Below are positions 53,964-63,145 of a stretch of DNA of 64,000 bases, one piece after another; position 1 is the stretch's first letter; the number at the start of each line of letters is the position of its first letter. The notes beneath the pieces are model-generated. The model had not been told where the DNA came from. It did not search any database and saw only the letters and a list, made by a program, of their open reading frames with translations. The translations under genes and the position numbers were made by a program. Source of the stretch: an uncultured Chlorobiaceae bacterium (GTDB taxonomy: Bacteria > Bacteroidota > Chlorobiia > Chlorobiales > Chlorobiaceae); assembly GCA_903820085.1 (NCBI GenBank), contig CAIJGA010000005.1:96180-160179 (forward strand). The letters are read 5' to 3'.

Positions 53964-54506
53964 ATGGAAAGCAGCAATGATGTTCAGGAAATGCAACGGC
54001 CAAAGCCATCCTTCTGGAAACGTTTTCTTCTGATCACGGTTCCGCTCGTTGTTGCCTTGCTTGTTGGAGGGATTTTTTTGACGCGTTACCAGGGAGAAGA
54101 GGAGCTGAAGCAGCTTGCAGAGCTTGCGGAGAGCCGGTCCGTGGTGATTCAGCGCCAGGACATTCAGCTTTTTGCCCTTCCGCTTGCCTGGTCGGTGCGC
54201 AAAGAGCTGATGCGTTCCAATTATGAACAGATCGATGAGTATTTCAACGAAATGATCCAGCGAAAAGGGTTTGGCCTTATCATGCTGGTTGAACAGTCTG
54301 GCATCATCAAGATATCGACTGACCGAAAGCTTCAGGGGAGCTCTTTTCTTATGCGTTACCCTCACATGAAGCTGACTGCGTCAGTGCCTGTTTCTTATGC
54401 AATACCGGAGGGGAAGAGCATGTTTCTTGTTCCGGTTATGGGACTGAATGCCAAGATCGGGACCATTGCCTTTATCTACAGCTATCGGGAGCTTTTGCTT
54501 CCCTGA
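53964..54506 (+). CDS. Unknown protein with single membrane anchor
   Basis: A 180-residue protein, unrecognised. One membrane segment (residues about 19-41, 'FLLITVPLVVALLVGGIFL') and an extracytoplasmic domain of about 135 residues with 'YEQIDEYFNEMIQRKGFGLI' and 'GTIAFIYSYREL', which resembles a periplasmic PAS/Cache-like sensor. No output domain follows, so it might partner with another protein. 14 bp after ybeY. Confidence 0.6.
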   Translation: MESSNDVQEMQRPKPSFWKRFLLITVPLVVALLVGGIFLTRYQGEEELKQLAELAESRSVVIQRQDIQLFALPLAWSVRKELMRSNYEQIDEYFNEMIQRKGFGLIMLVEQSGIIKISTDRKLQGSSFLMRYPHMKLTASVPVSYAIPEGKSMFLVPVMGLNAKIGTIAFIYSYRELLLP

Positions 54507-54566
54507 TGATCAGCTTGCCCCTGAAGCTGCGTTTCCGGGGGGATTAATGGTAAAAAATTATTTTAT

Positions 54567-55607
54567 ATGACACTTGTTATCAATGATATTCACTGTGATG
54601 CCTTGCTGGGCCAGACGCTGGGCAAGGCTGCGAGGCTTAATCATAGCCATGTAGGTTACATTTGCCGAGGTCATGGTATCTGCCAGAGTTGTTATGTAAC
54701 TGTTCAGGAGGGGAGAGAGTGCCTTTCGCCGCTTTCGGAGATTGAGCATGCTTTCTTATCCGAACGACAGATCCTTGGCGGCGGACGTCTTGCCTGTCAG
54801 GCTGTTATCAAGCATGAAGGGACCATTGCCATTCTCTCGCGCCCTGAAGAGGTTCGGAGGTTGCTGTTCAGCAATCCGCTGGATCTCTTTACCTATGGCG
54901 CAGAGATGGGACGTGATACGGCTTCGAGAATTCTTCCCGGCATTGCCAACCTTGCGGGCCGGATAGTCAGGGGAGAGGTGAGCACAAAGGATGAGCCCGG
55001 AGATATTCTTGAGGCTGCTGACACGGCTATAGAACTTGCCGTGGTTGCAGGATCTCAGGCGATTCCTTTTATAGATCTGCTGGCTTCCGGAAAGGCTTCT
55101 GCAGTCGTCGAGCCGGTTGTGCTGAAAGCGAGCCCTCCGCCAGTTGCGGCGGTTGAACCGGTTCTTGCTGCTCCTGCAGTTGCGAGTTCAGTCGAACAGA
55201 GTGATCAGCCTGTTCGCTCTCTTGAAGGCATCGATGACGAGAACGGCTTGAAGCTGATTGCGGCTGGCGTGAGAAGCCTTGAGCAACTTCTTGAAAAAGG
55301 GGGTAACAAGAACGGGCGCAAGGAGCTTTCCCTGGCGACCGGCATCAGTGAAGATGTGCTTTTCAGGCTGGTCAATCGTGCTGATCTCGCAAGGGTGAAA
55401 GGGGTAGGAACCGCCTATGCAGAACTGCTTGAGGCGGTCGGGGTTGTTACCCTGTTTGAACTTACCCAGCGTAACCCGGTGAACCTTTCTGCCAAAATGC
55501 AGGGAGTCAACAAACTGAAAAAGCTGGTTCAACTGCTTCCATCAGTTGATCAGGTAAAAGAGTGGATCAGTCAGGCAAAACAACTGCCTCGTCGGGTCAT
55601 CTCCTGA
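54567..55607 (+). CDS. Chlorosome-type 2Fe-2S envelope protein with C-terminal helix-hairpin-helix domain
   Basis: 346 residues. The N-terminus is a plant-type 2Fe-2S ferredoxin domain with C33-x5-C39-x2-C42 and C77 (YICRGHGICQSCYV, RLACQ), as in chlorosome proteins CsmI, CsmJ and CsmX. Residues about 100-165 resemble the hydrophobic part of Csm proteins ('ASRILPGIANLAGRIVRGE'). A Pro/Val/Ala linker (about 180-210) leads to a DUF4332-like HhH domain ('ARVKGVGTAYAELLEAVGV'). The C-terminal part is unusual for known Csm proteins. Possibly controls electron transfer from chlorosome quinones. Confidence 0.75.
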   Translation: MTLVINDIHCDALLGQTLGKAARLNHSHVGYICRGHGICQSCYVTVQEGRECLSPLSEIEHAFLSERQILGGGRLACQAVIKHEGTIAILSRPEEVRRLLFSNPLDLFTYGAEMGRDTASRILPGIANLAGRIVRGEVSTKDEPGDILEAADTAIELAVVAGSQAIPFIDLLASGKASAVVEPVVLKASPPPVAAVEPVLAAPAVASSVEQSDQPVRSLEGIDDENGLKLIAAGVRSLEQLLEKGGNKNGRKELSLATGISEDVLFRLVNRADLARVKGVGTAYAELLEAVGVVTLFELTQRNPVNLSAKMQGVNKLKKLVQLLPSVDQVKEWISQAKQLPRRVIS

Positions 55608-55617
55608 CAAAAGGAGA

Positions 55618-55657
55618 GCCGGGCCGGGTGAAACTTTCTCACGGTCCGGCATTTTTT
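55618..55657 (+). terminator. Intrinsic terminator after the 2Fe-2S gene
   Basis: GCCGGGCCGGGTGA (55618-55631) pairs with TCACGGTCCGGC (55639-55650), then ATTTTTTC. Confidence 0.85.
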
Positions 55658-56424
55658 CAGGGAGGGCAGATGCCGCCCTCTGCATCAAGTTGCGGATATG
55701 GGTTCTCTTTTTCCTGAAGCTCCCGGCTCAGACGGGGGTAGGCATACTCAAAGAGCATCCGATCAAAACTCGCCGGATCGAGACGAGGGTTTTTGTACAT
55801 CCCTTTTTCGGTTCTCTGGCGTTGGGCCTCAAAAAGAATGACTGCTGTGGCTACAGAGACGTTCAGTGATTCGACCATCCCAAGCATTGGTACCGTAATG
55901 GCATGGTCAGCTCCTTCAATGGCCTCTTCTGAAATGCCGTCCCATTCTGCGCCGACTACCAGAGCGGTCGGGATGGTATAATCGATTTCCCTGAAATCCA
56001 GAGCACCCTCCTTGCCGGTTGCGACAAGGATCTGCATGCCGGACTCCGATACTTTTCTGTATGCCGCCGGAAGATCGGTATAGAGGTTCATCGTCAGCCA
56101 TTTGCTTGCGCCTGCAGCAGCATGCTGTTCTGTATGGATGTATTTGCGGTATGAAACAGCATGAATTTCATTGATGCCGACACCATCACAGCTTCGGATG
56201 ATGGCCGAGAGGTTGTGAGCCTTGTTGACGTTATCCATGATGACCGTCAGGTCAGGCTGGCGCTGAAGCAGCATGTAACGGATTTTGCGGAATCGTTCTG
56301 GAGAGATCAAGATGGTTGCCGAAAAATTGATGAGCCATTGTTCTACGGAGGTCGTACATAAGAAAGCCAATTTTCTCTCCTTTTTCAATTGCCTTTGAAA
56401 AAGGGGGATATTCATGCCATCCAA
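55657..56424 (-). CDS. trmH: tRNA (guanosine-18-2'-O)-methyltransferase TrmH
   Basis: SPOUT methyltransferase that methylates the ribose of G18. Motif 'QPDLTVIMDNVNKAHNLSAIIRSCDGVGI' (quoted in parts), 'LVVGAEWDGISEEAIEGADHAITVPM' and 'GMVESLNVSVATAVILFEA' fit TrmH. The start is uncertain: family members begin near 'SPERFRKIRYMLLQRQP', so TTG at 56310 region or another start downstream of 56424 is likely. As annotated, 255 residues with a 35-40 residue extension. Confidence 0.87.
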   Translation of the reverse strand: MDGMNIPLFQRQLKKERKLAFLCTTSVEQWLINFSATILISPERFRKIRYMLLQRQPDLTVIMDNVNKAHNLSAIIRSCDGVGINEIHAVSYRKYIHTEQHAAAGASKWLTMNLYTDLPAAYRKVSESGMQILVATGKEGALDFREIDYTIPTALVVGAEWDGISEEAIEGADHAITVPMLGMVESLNVSVATAVILFEAQRQRTEKGMYKNPRLDPASFDRMLFEYAYPRLSRELQEKENPYPQLDAEGGICPP

Positions 56425-56529
56425 CGGGGTGCAATCTTGCGAGGGTTACATTTTTTAACTATATCTTTAATAACTCTCCGCTATGGAATACTAAAGACTT
56501 TGGACAGAGAGTTGAACGGTTGTATTACT

Positions 56530-57603
56530 ATGAGTCTTAAGTATAAAAAACACCCCTATCTTGAGCGCCTGCTTAAAAAAGCAAGGTCGATTAATCTTGA
56601 TCCTTCCTCAAAAGTTCTGATTCTCAGCGATCTGCACATGGGCAATGGAGGCAGACGCGATGAGTTCAGGCGGAATGCCGAACTGGTCAAAACCATGCTT
56701 GAGGGCTATTATCTGCCCGAAAAATACAGTCTTGTTTTAAACGGAGATATTGAAGAGCTTTTCAAGTTTTCTCTTGAGAGTATTGTTTCGAAGTGGGGTG
56801 ACTTGTATGATCTTTTTTTGAAGTTTGAGCAGAACGGCTTTTTCTGGAAAACCTATGGCAACCATGATGCCGAGCTGCTTGAGGAGAAAGAGTACCGGCT
56901 TGCGTCATCCATGGTTGAATCGCTGAAGTTTCATTTCGGAAAGGAAACCCTCCTGCTCTTTCACGGCCATCAGGCTTCTGTGCTGTTGTGGGAGACCTAC
57001 CCGATGGTCAGCCGTGCCATTGTCTTGTTTATCCGCTATATCGCAAAGCCAGTCGGGATACGAAATTTTTCTACATCCTACAACAGTACCCGAAGATTCG
57101 CTATCGAAAAATCGATTTATGAGTTCTCCAACAATGCGAAAATTGTTTCGATTATAGGCCATACCCATCGGCCCTTGTTTGAGTCACTCTCTAAAGTAGA
57201 TTTTCTGAACTACCGGATCGAAGAGCTCTGCAGGGCCTATCCGGCAGCGGACGATGAGAAACGCGCCCTTATTGAGCGTAAAATTGCGGCGTTGAAAATT
57301 GAGCTTGATGCCTGTTACGAGCAGGGCAATAAAATTGGCCTTCGGAGTGGTTTGTACAATAACATTACCATTCCAAGTATCTTCAACTCCGGTTGTGCCA
57401 TTGGAAAACGCAGTATCACGGCCCTTGAAATTGAGGGAAACAAAATCAGGCTTGTCTACTGGTATAACGGCAAGCAAAGCCGGAAGTATACCAGTGACAG
57501 GGATAACCGGCCAATGGAGCTCGGATCGACGGGCTTTTCAAGGATTGTTCTGAACGAGGACTCCCTTGAATATGTCTTTTCCCGCCTTCATCTTCTGGCT
57601 TGA
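56530..57603 (+). CDS. Calcineurin-like metallophosphoesterase
   Basis: 357 residues from ATG 56530 (MSLKYKKHPYLERLLKKARS). Metal-binding motifs in order: SDLHMGNGG (D-x-H), NGDIEE, YGNHDAE, LFHGHQAS and IGHTHRPLF. This resembles UDP-2,3-diacylglucosamine hydrolase LpxH-like and other bacterial phosphoesterases but the long C-terminal extension ('LVYWYNGKQSRKYTSDRDN') is not typical of LpxH. A membrane-associated 'VLFIRYIAKPVGIRN' stretch may bind lipid. Substrate unknown. Confidence 0.8.
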   Translation: MSLKYKKHPYLERLLKKARSINLDPSSKVLILSDLHMGNGGRRDEFRRNAELVKTMLEGYYLPEKYSLVLNGDIEELFKFSLESIVSKWGDLYDLFLKFEQNGFFWKTYGNHDAELLEEKEYRLASSMVESLKFHFGKETLLLFHGHQASVLLWETYPMVSRAIVLFIRYIAKPVGIRNFSTSYNSTRRFAIEKSIYEFSNNAKIVSIIGHTHRPLFESLSKVDFLNYRIEELCRAYPAADDEKRALIERKIAALKIELDACYEQGNKIGLRSGLYNNITIPSIFNSGCAIGKRSITALEIEGNKIRLVYWYNGKQSRKYTSDRDNRPMELGSTGFSRIVLNEDSLEYVFSRLHLLA

Positions 57604-57643
57604 AGTGTTACAATCGGCTTGTTCATCGCCATACTCTAAGACC

Positions 57644-58561
57644 ATGCGCCAGATACTCTATTCAGGAAGGACCGGATTCTTATTTTGCCTCTGTTTTCTT
57701 GCCCTGTCAGGCTGCCAGAAGAGTGACCGGTCGGACGGGTATGGCAATTTTGAGGCAACAGAGATTATTGTTTCATCCGAGGCAAACGGTAAGCTGGAGC
57801 TGCTGGACGCGGAAGAGGGGAGAGAGATGGGGGCCGGGAGTGTGGCTGCCGTTGTCGATACGACACAACTGCACTTTACCCGCTGCCAGCTTCAGGCGGA
57901 ACGGCAGGCGCTTGCTGCAAAGCGTCCCGCTCTTGGTGCCCGGATAGGGGTGCTGCTGGAAGAGCGGCGGAACATGAAGCGCGACGATGAACGATACCGG
58001 AGGCTGCTGGATGAGGGAGCTGTTCCGTCAAAACAGCTTGAGACGATCCAGAACGGTATCGCTGTTCTTGAACGCCAGATTCACTCTCTTGAAACCGAGA
58101 CCCCCGGCATTGCCGGAGAGATCAGCGCCAAGGATGCCCGCATTGGGCAACTTGACGATCAGATCAAAAAAAGTGTTGTCCGAAATCCGGTTGAGGGTGT
58201 TGTGCTGACCAGATATGCCGAAAAGGGTGAGCTGACCGCCTACGGAAAGCCCCTCTACAAGATTGCGAATCTTCATGCCATGTTTTTGAGAGTATACCTG
58301 AGCGGGTCGCAAGTGCCGCAGGTGAGGATTGGCGAGGAGGTCGAGGTGCTGATTGACGGTGACAAGGCGGCAGAGAGGAACCTGAAGGGACGTATCACCT
58401 GGATTTCAGCCAGGGCGGAGTTTACGCCTAAAATTATCCAGACCAGGGAAGATCGGGTCAATATGGTTTATGCCGTGAAGGTAGAGGTCAACAATCCGGA
58501 TGGCCGGCTTAAAATCGGCATGCCCGGAGAGATCAGGTTACTGAAGAAGCGCGGGTCATGA
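57644..58561 (+). CDS. HlyD-family membrane fusion lipoprotein (YbhG-like)
   Basis: 305 residues with a lipoprotein signal (MRQILYSGRTGFLFCLCFLALSGC). Periplasmic adaptor layout: barrel-sandwich halves flanking a coiled coil (residues about 75-160, 'ALGARIGVLLEERRNMKRDD', 'IAVLERQIHSLETETPG'), then 'VVRNPVEGVVLTRYAEKGEL' and beta-barrel 'GEEVEVLIDGDKAAERNLKG'. It connects an ABC exporter to an outer-membrane channel. The stop overlaps the next gene (ATGA). Confidence 0.85.
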   Translation: MRQILYSGRTGFLFCLCFLALSGCQKSDRSDGYGNFEATEIIVSSEANGKLELLDAEEGREMGAGSVAAVVDTTQLHFTRCQLQAERQALAAKRPALGARIGVLLEERRNMKRDDERYRRLLDEGAVPSKQLETIQNGIAVLERQIHSLETETPGIAGEISAKDARIGQLDDQIKKSVVRNPVEGVVLTRYAEKGELTAYGKPLYKIANLHAMFLRVYLSGSQVPQVRIGEEVEVLIDGDKAAERNLKGRITWISARAEFTPKIIQTREDRVNMVYAVKVEVNNPDGRLKIGMPGEIRLLKKRGS

Positions 58562-59490
58562 ACGAGGTGGTGCGGGTTGCCGGTATCGGCAAGCGGTTCG
58601 GCGCCCTTCAAGCGCTTCAGGATATGACGCTTTGTGTTCGTCAGGGAGAGCTGTTCGGCTTTATCGGCGCTGACGGAGCAGGCAAGACAACGCTTTTTCG
58701 GGTTCTGGTAACCCTGCTTCTGGCGGACGAGGGAAAAGCTGAAGTCCTCGGGCTTGATGTGGTGGGTTCGTATCGGGAACTTCGCCGGCGCATAGGCTAC
58801 ATGCCGGGTAAATTTTCGCTCTATCCGGATCTGAGCGTCGAAGAGAATCTCCGCTTTTTTGCATCGGTTTTCGGCACGACGGTTGAAAAAAACTATGAGC
58901 TGATTTGCGATATCTACAGCCAGCTTGAGCCATTCAAAAAGAGGAGGGCAGGCAAGCTTTCGGGCGGGATGAAGCAGAAGCTCGCGCTCTGTTGCGCGCT
59001 GGTGCACCGGCCCGAAGTGCTGTTTCTGGACGAACCGACAACCGGGGTTGATGCCGTTTCACGCAAGGAGTTCTGGCAGATGCTCGCCCGCCTCAGGGAG
59101 CAGGGGATGACGATTCTTGTCTCGACCCCCTACATGGATGAAGCGGTGCTTTGCGACCGGGTCGCCTTTATGCAGGAAGGAAAAATACTGGCGATTGATA
59201 CCCCGATGGGCATTACCACTCTCTTCCGAAAGCCCCTTTTTGCCATCCGTGCCCGGGAAACCTGGCGGTTGCTCTGTGCCTTGCGAGCCTCTCCCCATGC
59301 CTCCTCTGTCTACGCGTTCGGCAGCGCCCTCCACTATACCGACAACCGTCCCTCAGTCAGCGCCGATGAGCTGCTTGCTGCTCTTCAGGCAGAAGGGTTT
59401 GCGGAGGTATCGGTGTTGGCAATTCAGCCCGGCATTGAAGATACGTTCATCGCGCTTATGGAAGAAAAACAGGACGTCCCTCATGAGTGA
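58558..59490 (+). CDS. ABC exporter ATPase, first subunit (YbhF N-half)
   Basis: 310 residues with Walker A GADGAGKTT (Asp in place of the common Asn/Ser), signature LSGGMKQKLALCCALVHRP and Walker B VLFLDEPTTGVDAVSRKEF. A C-terminal extension of about 85 residues ('FAEVSVLAIQPGIEDTFIAL') is typical of the YbhF-like N-terminal ATPase. In E. coli the two ATPases are fused as YbhF; here they are separate genes that overlap by 8 bp. Confidence 0.88.
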   Translation: MNEVVRVAGIGKRFGALQALQDMTLCVRQGELFGFIGADGAGKTTLFRVLVTLLLADEGKAEVLGLDVVGSYRELRRRIGYMPGKFSLYPDLSVEENLRFFASVFGTTVEKNYELICDIYSQLEPFKKRRAGKLSGGMKQKLALCCALVHRPEVLFLDEPTTGVDAVSRKEFWQMLARLREQGMTILVSTPYMDEAVLCDRVAFMQEGKILAIDTPMGITTLFRKPLFAIRARETWRLLCALRASPHASSVYAFGSALHYTDNRPSVSADELLAALQAEGFAEVSVLAIQPGIEDTFIALMEEKQDVPHE

Positions 59491-60220
59491 GCTGGTTATC
59501 CATACCGACCGACTGACCAAGCGGTTCGGCGATTTTGTGGCGGTTGATGCGCTCTCACTCGATATTTCCGCGGGCGAAATTTTCGGATTCCTTGGAGCAA
59601 ACGGGGCCGGCAAAACCACAGCCATCAGGATGTTGACCGGCCTTCTGGCTCCCACGTCCGGGAGGGCTTCTGTTGCCGGATTTGACCTCTATACCGGTTC
59701 GGAGGGGGTGAAACGGAACATCGGCTACATGAGCCAGCGCTTTTCTCTCTACGACGATCTGACGGTGCGCGAGAATATCCGCTTTTTTGCGGGAATCTAC
59801 GGCCTGTCGAACCAGGCCATAAAGGAGAAGAGCCGCCAGCTTCTTGAAACGCTCAAGCTGGTGGATGTTGCTGATACCAGGCTAGCGTCGCTTCCTCTCG
59901 GATGGAAACAGAAGCTTGCCTTTTCTGTAGCCATCCTGCATGAGCCGAAGATTGTCTTTCTTGATGAACCGACAGGCGGGGTTGATCCGGTGACAAGGCG
60001 CCGCTTCTGGGACATGATCTATGAGGCTTCCGGGCGCGGACTCACCATTTTTGTCACCACGCATTATATGGATGAGGCTGAATATTGCGACCGTCTCTGC
60101 ATCATGGTGGATGGCCGTGCAGCGGCGCTTGACCGGCCGGAAGCGATGAAGCAGCACTACGGGGCTGAGAGCATGAATGAGGTTTTTATTCAGCTTGCCC
60201 GCCCCAACAAAACGGAGTGA
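59483..60220 (+). CDS. ABC exporter ATPase, second subunit (YbhF C-half)
   Basis: 245 residues, start ATG 59483 (MSELVIHTDRLTKRFGDF). Walker A GANGAGKTTAIRMLTGLL, signature 'LPLGWKQKLAFSVAILHEP' (an LPLG form in place of LSGG), Walker B 'IVFLDEPTGGVDPVTRR' and switch His 'VTTHYMDEAEYC'. The degenerate signature matches the YbhF C-terminal half. The first gene's ATPase uses canonical LSGG, so the pair may form one asymmetric ATPase. Confidence 0.88.
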   Translation: MSELVIHTDRLTKRFGDFVAVDALSLDISAGEIFGFLGANGAGKTTAIRMLTGLLAPTSGRASVAGFDLYTGSEGVKRNIGYMSQRFSLYDDLTVRENIRFFAGIYGLSNQAIKEKSRQLLETLKLVDVADTRLASLPLGWKQKLAFSVAILHEPKIVFLDEPTGGVDPVTRRRFWDMIYEASGRGLTIFVTTHYMDEAEYCDRLCIMVDGRAAALDRPEAMKQHYGAESMNEVFIQLARPNKTE

Positions 60221-60226
60221 ATAGGA

Positions 60227-61327
60227 ATGCACAGTTTCAGAGGCTTTGTGCTCAAGGAGTTTTACCACATTTTCCGTGACCGGAGAACGGCTGCCATTCT
60301 TTTCGGGATGCCGCTTATCCAGCTTCTCCTTTTTGGCTTTGCCATCCGCAATGAAATTCTGGAGGTCAATCTCGGAATCTTTGACCAGTCGCATGATGCG
60401 GTTACCCGCGAGATTACCGATAAGCTTGCCTCGTCGGGCTGCTTTATCATGACGAAAGAGCTGCACTCCACGAAGGAGATTGAGGAGGCCTTTTCGGAAG
60501 GGAGCATTGCCGAGGCGATTGTTTTTGAGCCGGGCTTTGCCTCACGCATGATTCGGGAGGGGAGGACAAACGTGTCGGTGATTACCGACGGGTCAAATCC
60601 CAATGTTTCGAAAATCATCACCGGCTACACCGCTTCGGTGCTTCAGGATTACCGGAACGATTCCTTCAGGGCTGCATCGGTGGGTGTTGAAGCGGTGCCG
60701 CTCATGATGTTCAATCCTTCGCTCAAAAGCGTCTACCTTTTTGTTCCGGGGCTGATGGCGCTTATTCTCATGCTGGTTTCGGCACTGATGACCTCTATCA
60801 GCATTACCCGGGAGAAGGAGAGCGGCACCATGGAGGTGCTGCTGGTTTCGTCGCTCAGGCCGGTTGAAATCATTATCGGCAAGGTGGTGCCTTACTTTTT
60901 GCTCTCCTTCATCAATGTGGTAACGGTGGTGGCGCTCGCCTCGTTTGTTTTCGGCGTCCCTTGCCGGGGGAGTGTGGTGCTGCTCATGCTGGAATCGCTG
61001 CTTTTTATTGTGACGGCGCTCTCGCTGGGCATTTTCATCTCTACCATTACCGACTCGCAGCAGGTTGCCATGATGATCTCGCTGGCCGGGCTTCTCTTGC
61101 CGACTATCCTGCTTTCCGGCTTCATTTTTCCCGTGGCGAGCATGCCGCTGCCTTTGCGACTGATCAGCAACATGATTCCGGCAAAATGGTACCTGATCAT
61201 TGTCCGGGGAATAATGCTCAAAGGGACAAGCTTCGGCTATATCTGGAAGGAGACACTTATTCTTGCCGGGATGTCGGCGGTACTGATGGCGGCCAGTATC
61301 AAAAAGTTCAGGATAAGGCTTCTATAA
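60227..61327 (+). CDS. ABC-2 type permease (YbhS-like)
   Basis: 366-residue ABC-2 membrane protein: one N-terminal helix (residues about 20-40), a large extracytoplasmic loop, then five helices. 'LMTSISITREKESGTMEVLL' is the ABC2 signature. It pairs with the next gene to export a drug or small molecule; the substrate is unknown. Confidence 0.87.
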   Translation: MHSFRGFVLKEFYHIFRDRRTAAILFGMPLIQLLLFGFAIRNEILEVNLGIFDQSHDAVTREITDKLASSGCFIMTKELHSTKEIEEAFSEGSIAEAIVFEPGFASRMIREGRTNVSVITDGSNPNVSKIITGYTASVLQDYRNDSFRAASVGVEAVPLMMFNPSLKSVYLFVPGLMALILMLVSALMTSISITREKESGTMEVLLVSSLRPVEIIIGKVVPYFLLSFINVVTVVALASFVFGVPCRGSVVLLMLESLLFIVTALSLGIFISTITDSQQVAMMISLAGLLLPTILLSGFIFPVASMPLPLRLISNMIPAKWYLIIVRGIMLKGTSFGYIWKETLILAGMSAVLMAASIKKFRIRLL

Positions 61328-61377
61328 TGGGTCGTCTCAAGTAATCGAGGATCACTGATAACCGAGGAAAAAAGCCG

Positions 61378-62499
61378 ATGCGGACAATATGGTTTCTGGT
61401 CCAGAAAGAGTTTCTGCAGATATTCCGCAACCGGGGGATGTTGCCGATTATCATTGTCATGCCCTTTATCCAGTTGGTGATTCTCTCCAATGCGGCAACC
61501 TTTGATGTCAAACAGGTGCCGATGCACCTGCAGGATAGGGATCGCACGGCTCTTTCGGAGAGGCTGGTGGAGCGATTCACTGCTGCCGGATATTTCCGTA
61601 CGACGGGTTTCTCTTTTTCCGCCCGGGAGAGCATCGGGGAGTTGCTCGGGCGCAAAGCTGACCTTGTGCTCGTTATTCCGCATGACTTTGAGAGAGAGCT
61701 CACCACAACCGGCCACGCGAAGGTGCAACTGATGATCAACGCTGAAGACGGCTTTTCGGCAGGTGTTGTCCAGGCTTATGCCAGCGAGATTATCGGCAGC
61801 TTCAACCGCGATGAGCTGCCGAAATCAGCGGGTGCGGTAATTCTTCAGGCAACGCCGGAGGTCGGCATGATCTCTTCAGGCTGGTACAATCCCGAACTTG
61901 AATACACCCATTACATGGTACCGGGTATCCTCGTCATTCTCGTGACCCTGATCGGACTTTTTCTGTCGGGCATGAACGTGGTGCGGGAGCGGGAGATCGG
62001 AACCATTGACCAGATCAACGTTACCCCCATCAAGCGCTACCAGTTCATCACAGGCAAGCTGCTCCCGTTCTGGATTATCGGGCTTGCCGAAATGAGTATT
62101 GGCCTCTTGATTGCGCGGCTTCTCTTTCATGTTCCCATGCTCGGCAGTTACTGGCTCATCTATTTGGTTTCTGCCATCTACATGCTTGTCGTGCTTGGCA
62201 TGGGGCTCCTCATCTCTACCGTTACCGAAACCCAGCAGCAGGCCATGTTCGTCGCCTGGTTTTTCATGGTCATCTTTACCCTGCTGAGCGGCCTTTTCAC
62301 TGCCATCGAAAGTATGCCGCACTGGGCACAGACCATGACCTTGATTAACCCTGTCCGCCACTTTGTCGACATCATGCGCCGCGTCATGCTCAAGGGGTCA
62401 GGATTGATGGAGATTCGGGTGCAGGTGCTCTGGCTGGTCGGCTATGCCGCCGTGATGATTACGCTGGCGGTGAACCGGTACCGGAAGGTGGCGGTGTGA
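61378..62499 (+). CDS. ABC-2 type permease (YbhR-like)
   Basis: 373-residue ABC-2 permease with the same layout: N-terminal helix, periplasmic loop, five C-terminal helices, and 'SGMNVVREREIGTIDQINVT' as ABC2 signature. 'PVRHFVDIMRRVMLKGSGL' is typical of YbhR. Completes the MFP-ATPase-ATPase-permease-permease exporter. Confidence 0.87.
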   Translation: MRTIWFLVQKEFLQIFRNRGMLPIIIVMPFIQLVILSNAATFDVKQVPMHLQDRDRTALSERLVERFTAAGYFRTTGFSFSARESIGELLGRKADLVLVIPHDFERELTTTGHAKVQLMINAEDGFSAGVVQAYASEIIGSFNRDELPKSAGAVILQATPEVGMISSGWYNPELEYTHYMVPGILVILVTLIGLFLSGMNVVREREIGTIDQINVTPIKRYQFITGKLLPFWIIGLAEMSIGLLIARLLFHVPMLGSYWLIYLVSAIYMLVVLGMGLLISTVTETQQQAMFVAWFFMVIFTLLSGLFTAIESMPHWAQTMTLINPVRHFVDIMRRVMLKGSGLMEIRVQVLWLVGYAAVMITLAVNRYRKVAV

Positions 62500-62596
62500 G
62501 CTGAGCAAGGCAAAAAGGATAAAACAGCAGCACAAGAGGGTGAATGTTGATTTCCCGGTCTGGATGATTGACTTACTCGATAAAGAGGCTGCATGA

Positions 62597-63103
62597 TCAG
62601 GCCTGCTTTTTTGATTTCCAGGGTTTAAGGATGGAGACAAACAGGGTGATGATGAGTACCAGTACCTGAAGGGTGCCGAACATCAGATTCATCTGCTGAT
62701 TGTAGAGATATGCTGAATCAGTTAAGGATGCTATGCCGATTTTGCCGGAGATTTCCATCATTGCGGTTTCCCAAGGCCCGAGGAAAAATGTTCCGAATAG
62801 GATGGCCGTCAGGGTCACTATCCATTTGAAGGTGAGCCAGTTGTGCTTGAAGAATCCCCAATGGCTGAACAGGGAGTAGAGCAAGCCGGTCAGCAGGCTT
62901 CCGATAGCGCCGGGAATGACGACGATGTTCATGTCAACATGATGAATGCTCCTGTTTATTCCGTACAAGACGCCGCCGTCAGTAATACCCTCTTTCAGGA
63001 AGTAAAGCGCCAGCAGAGATACAGCGCCTCCGATCCAGGCTGCAACGGCCATGAGGTGAAACCCTTTCAGCCATTTCAATCCTTTTGGTGATAACTTTTT
63101 CAT
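62597..63103 (-). CDS. Four-helix integral membrane protein, unknown
   Basis: 168 residues from ATG 63103 (MKKLSPKGLKWLKGFH). Four hydrophobic helices with conserved-looking His/Trp ('GFHLMAVAAWIGGAVSLLAL', 'NIVVIPGAIGSLLTGLLYSL', 'TFKWIVTLTAILFGTFFLG'). The pattern recalls DUF2269/CopD-like membrane proteins that can bind haem or copper, but this is a weak call. No partner nearby. Confidence 0.65.
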   Translation of the reverse strand: MKKLSPKGLKWLKGFHLMAVAAWIGGAVSLLALYFLKEGITDGGVLYGINRSIHHVDMNIVVIPGAIGSLLTGLLYSLFSHWGFFKHNWLTFKWIVTLTAILFGTFFLGPWETAMMEISGKIGIASLTDSAYLYNQQMNLMFGTLQVLVLIITLFVSILKPWKSKKQA

Positions 63104-63145
63104 GTGCCAGTCATTGTTATTGATGCCACTGTTGTATTCCGCCAC

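Noticed and set aside
59117..59482. 122-residue N-terminal extension of the second exporter ATPase
   Set aside because: It overlaps the first ATPase gene in another frame; the conserved protein begins at MSELVIHTD (59483).
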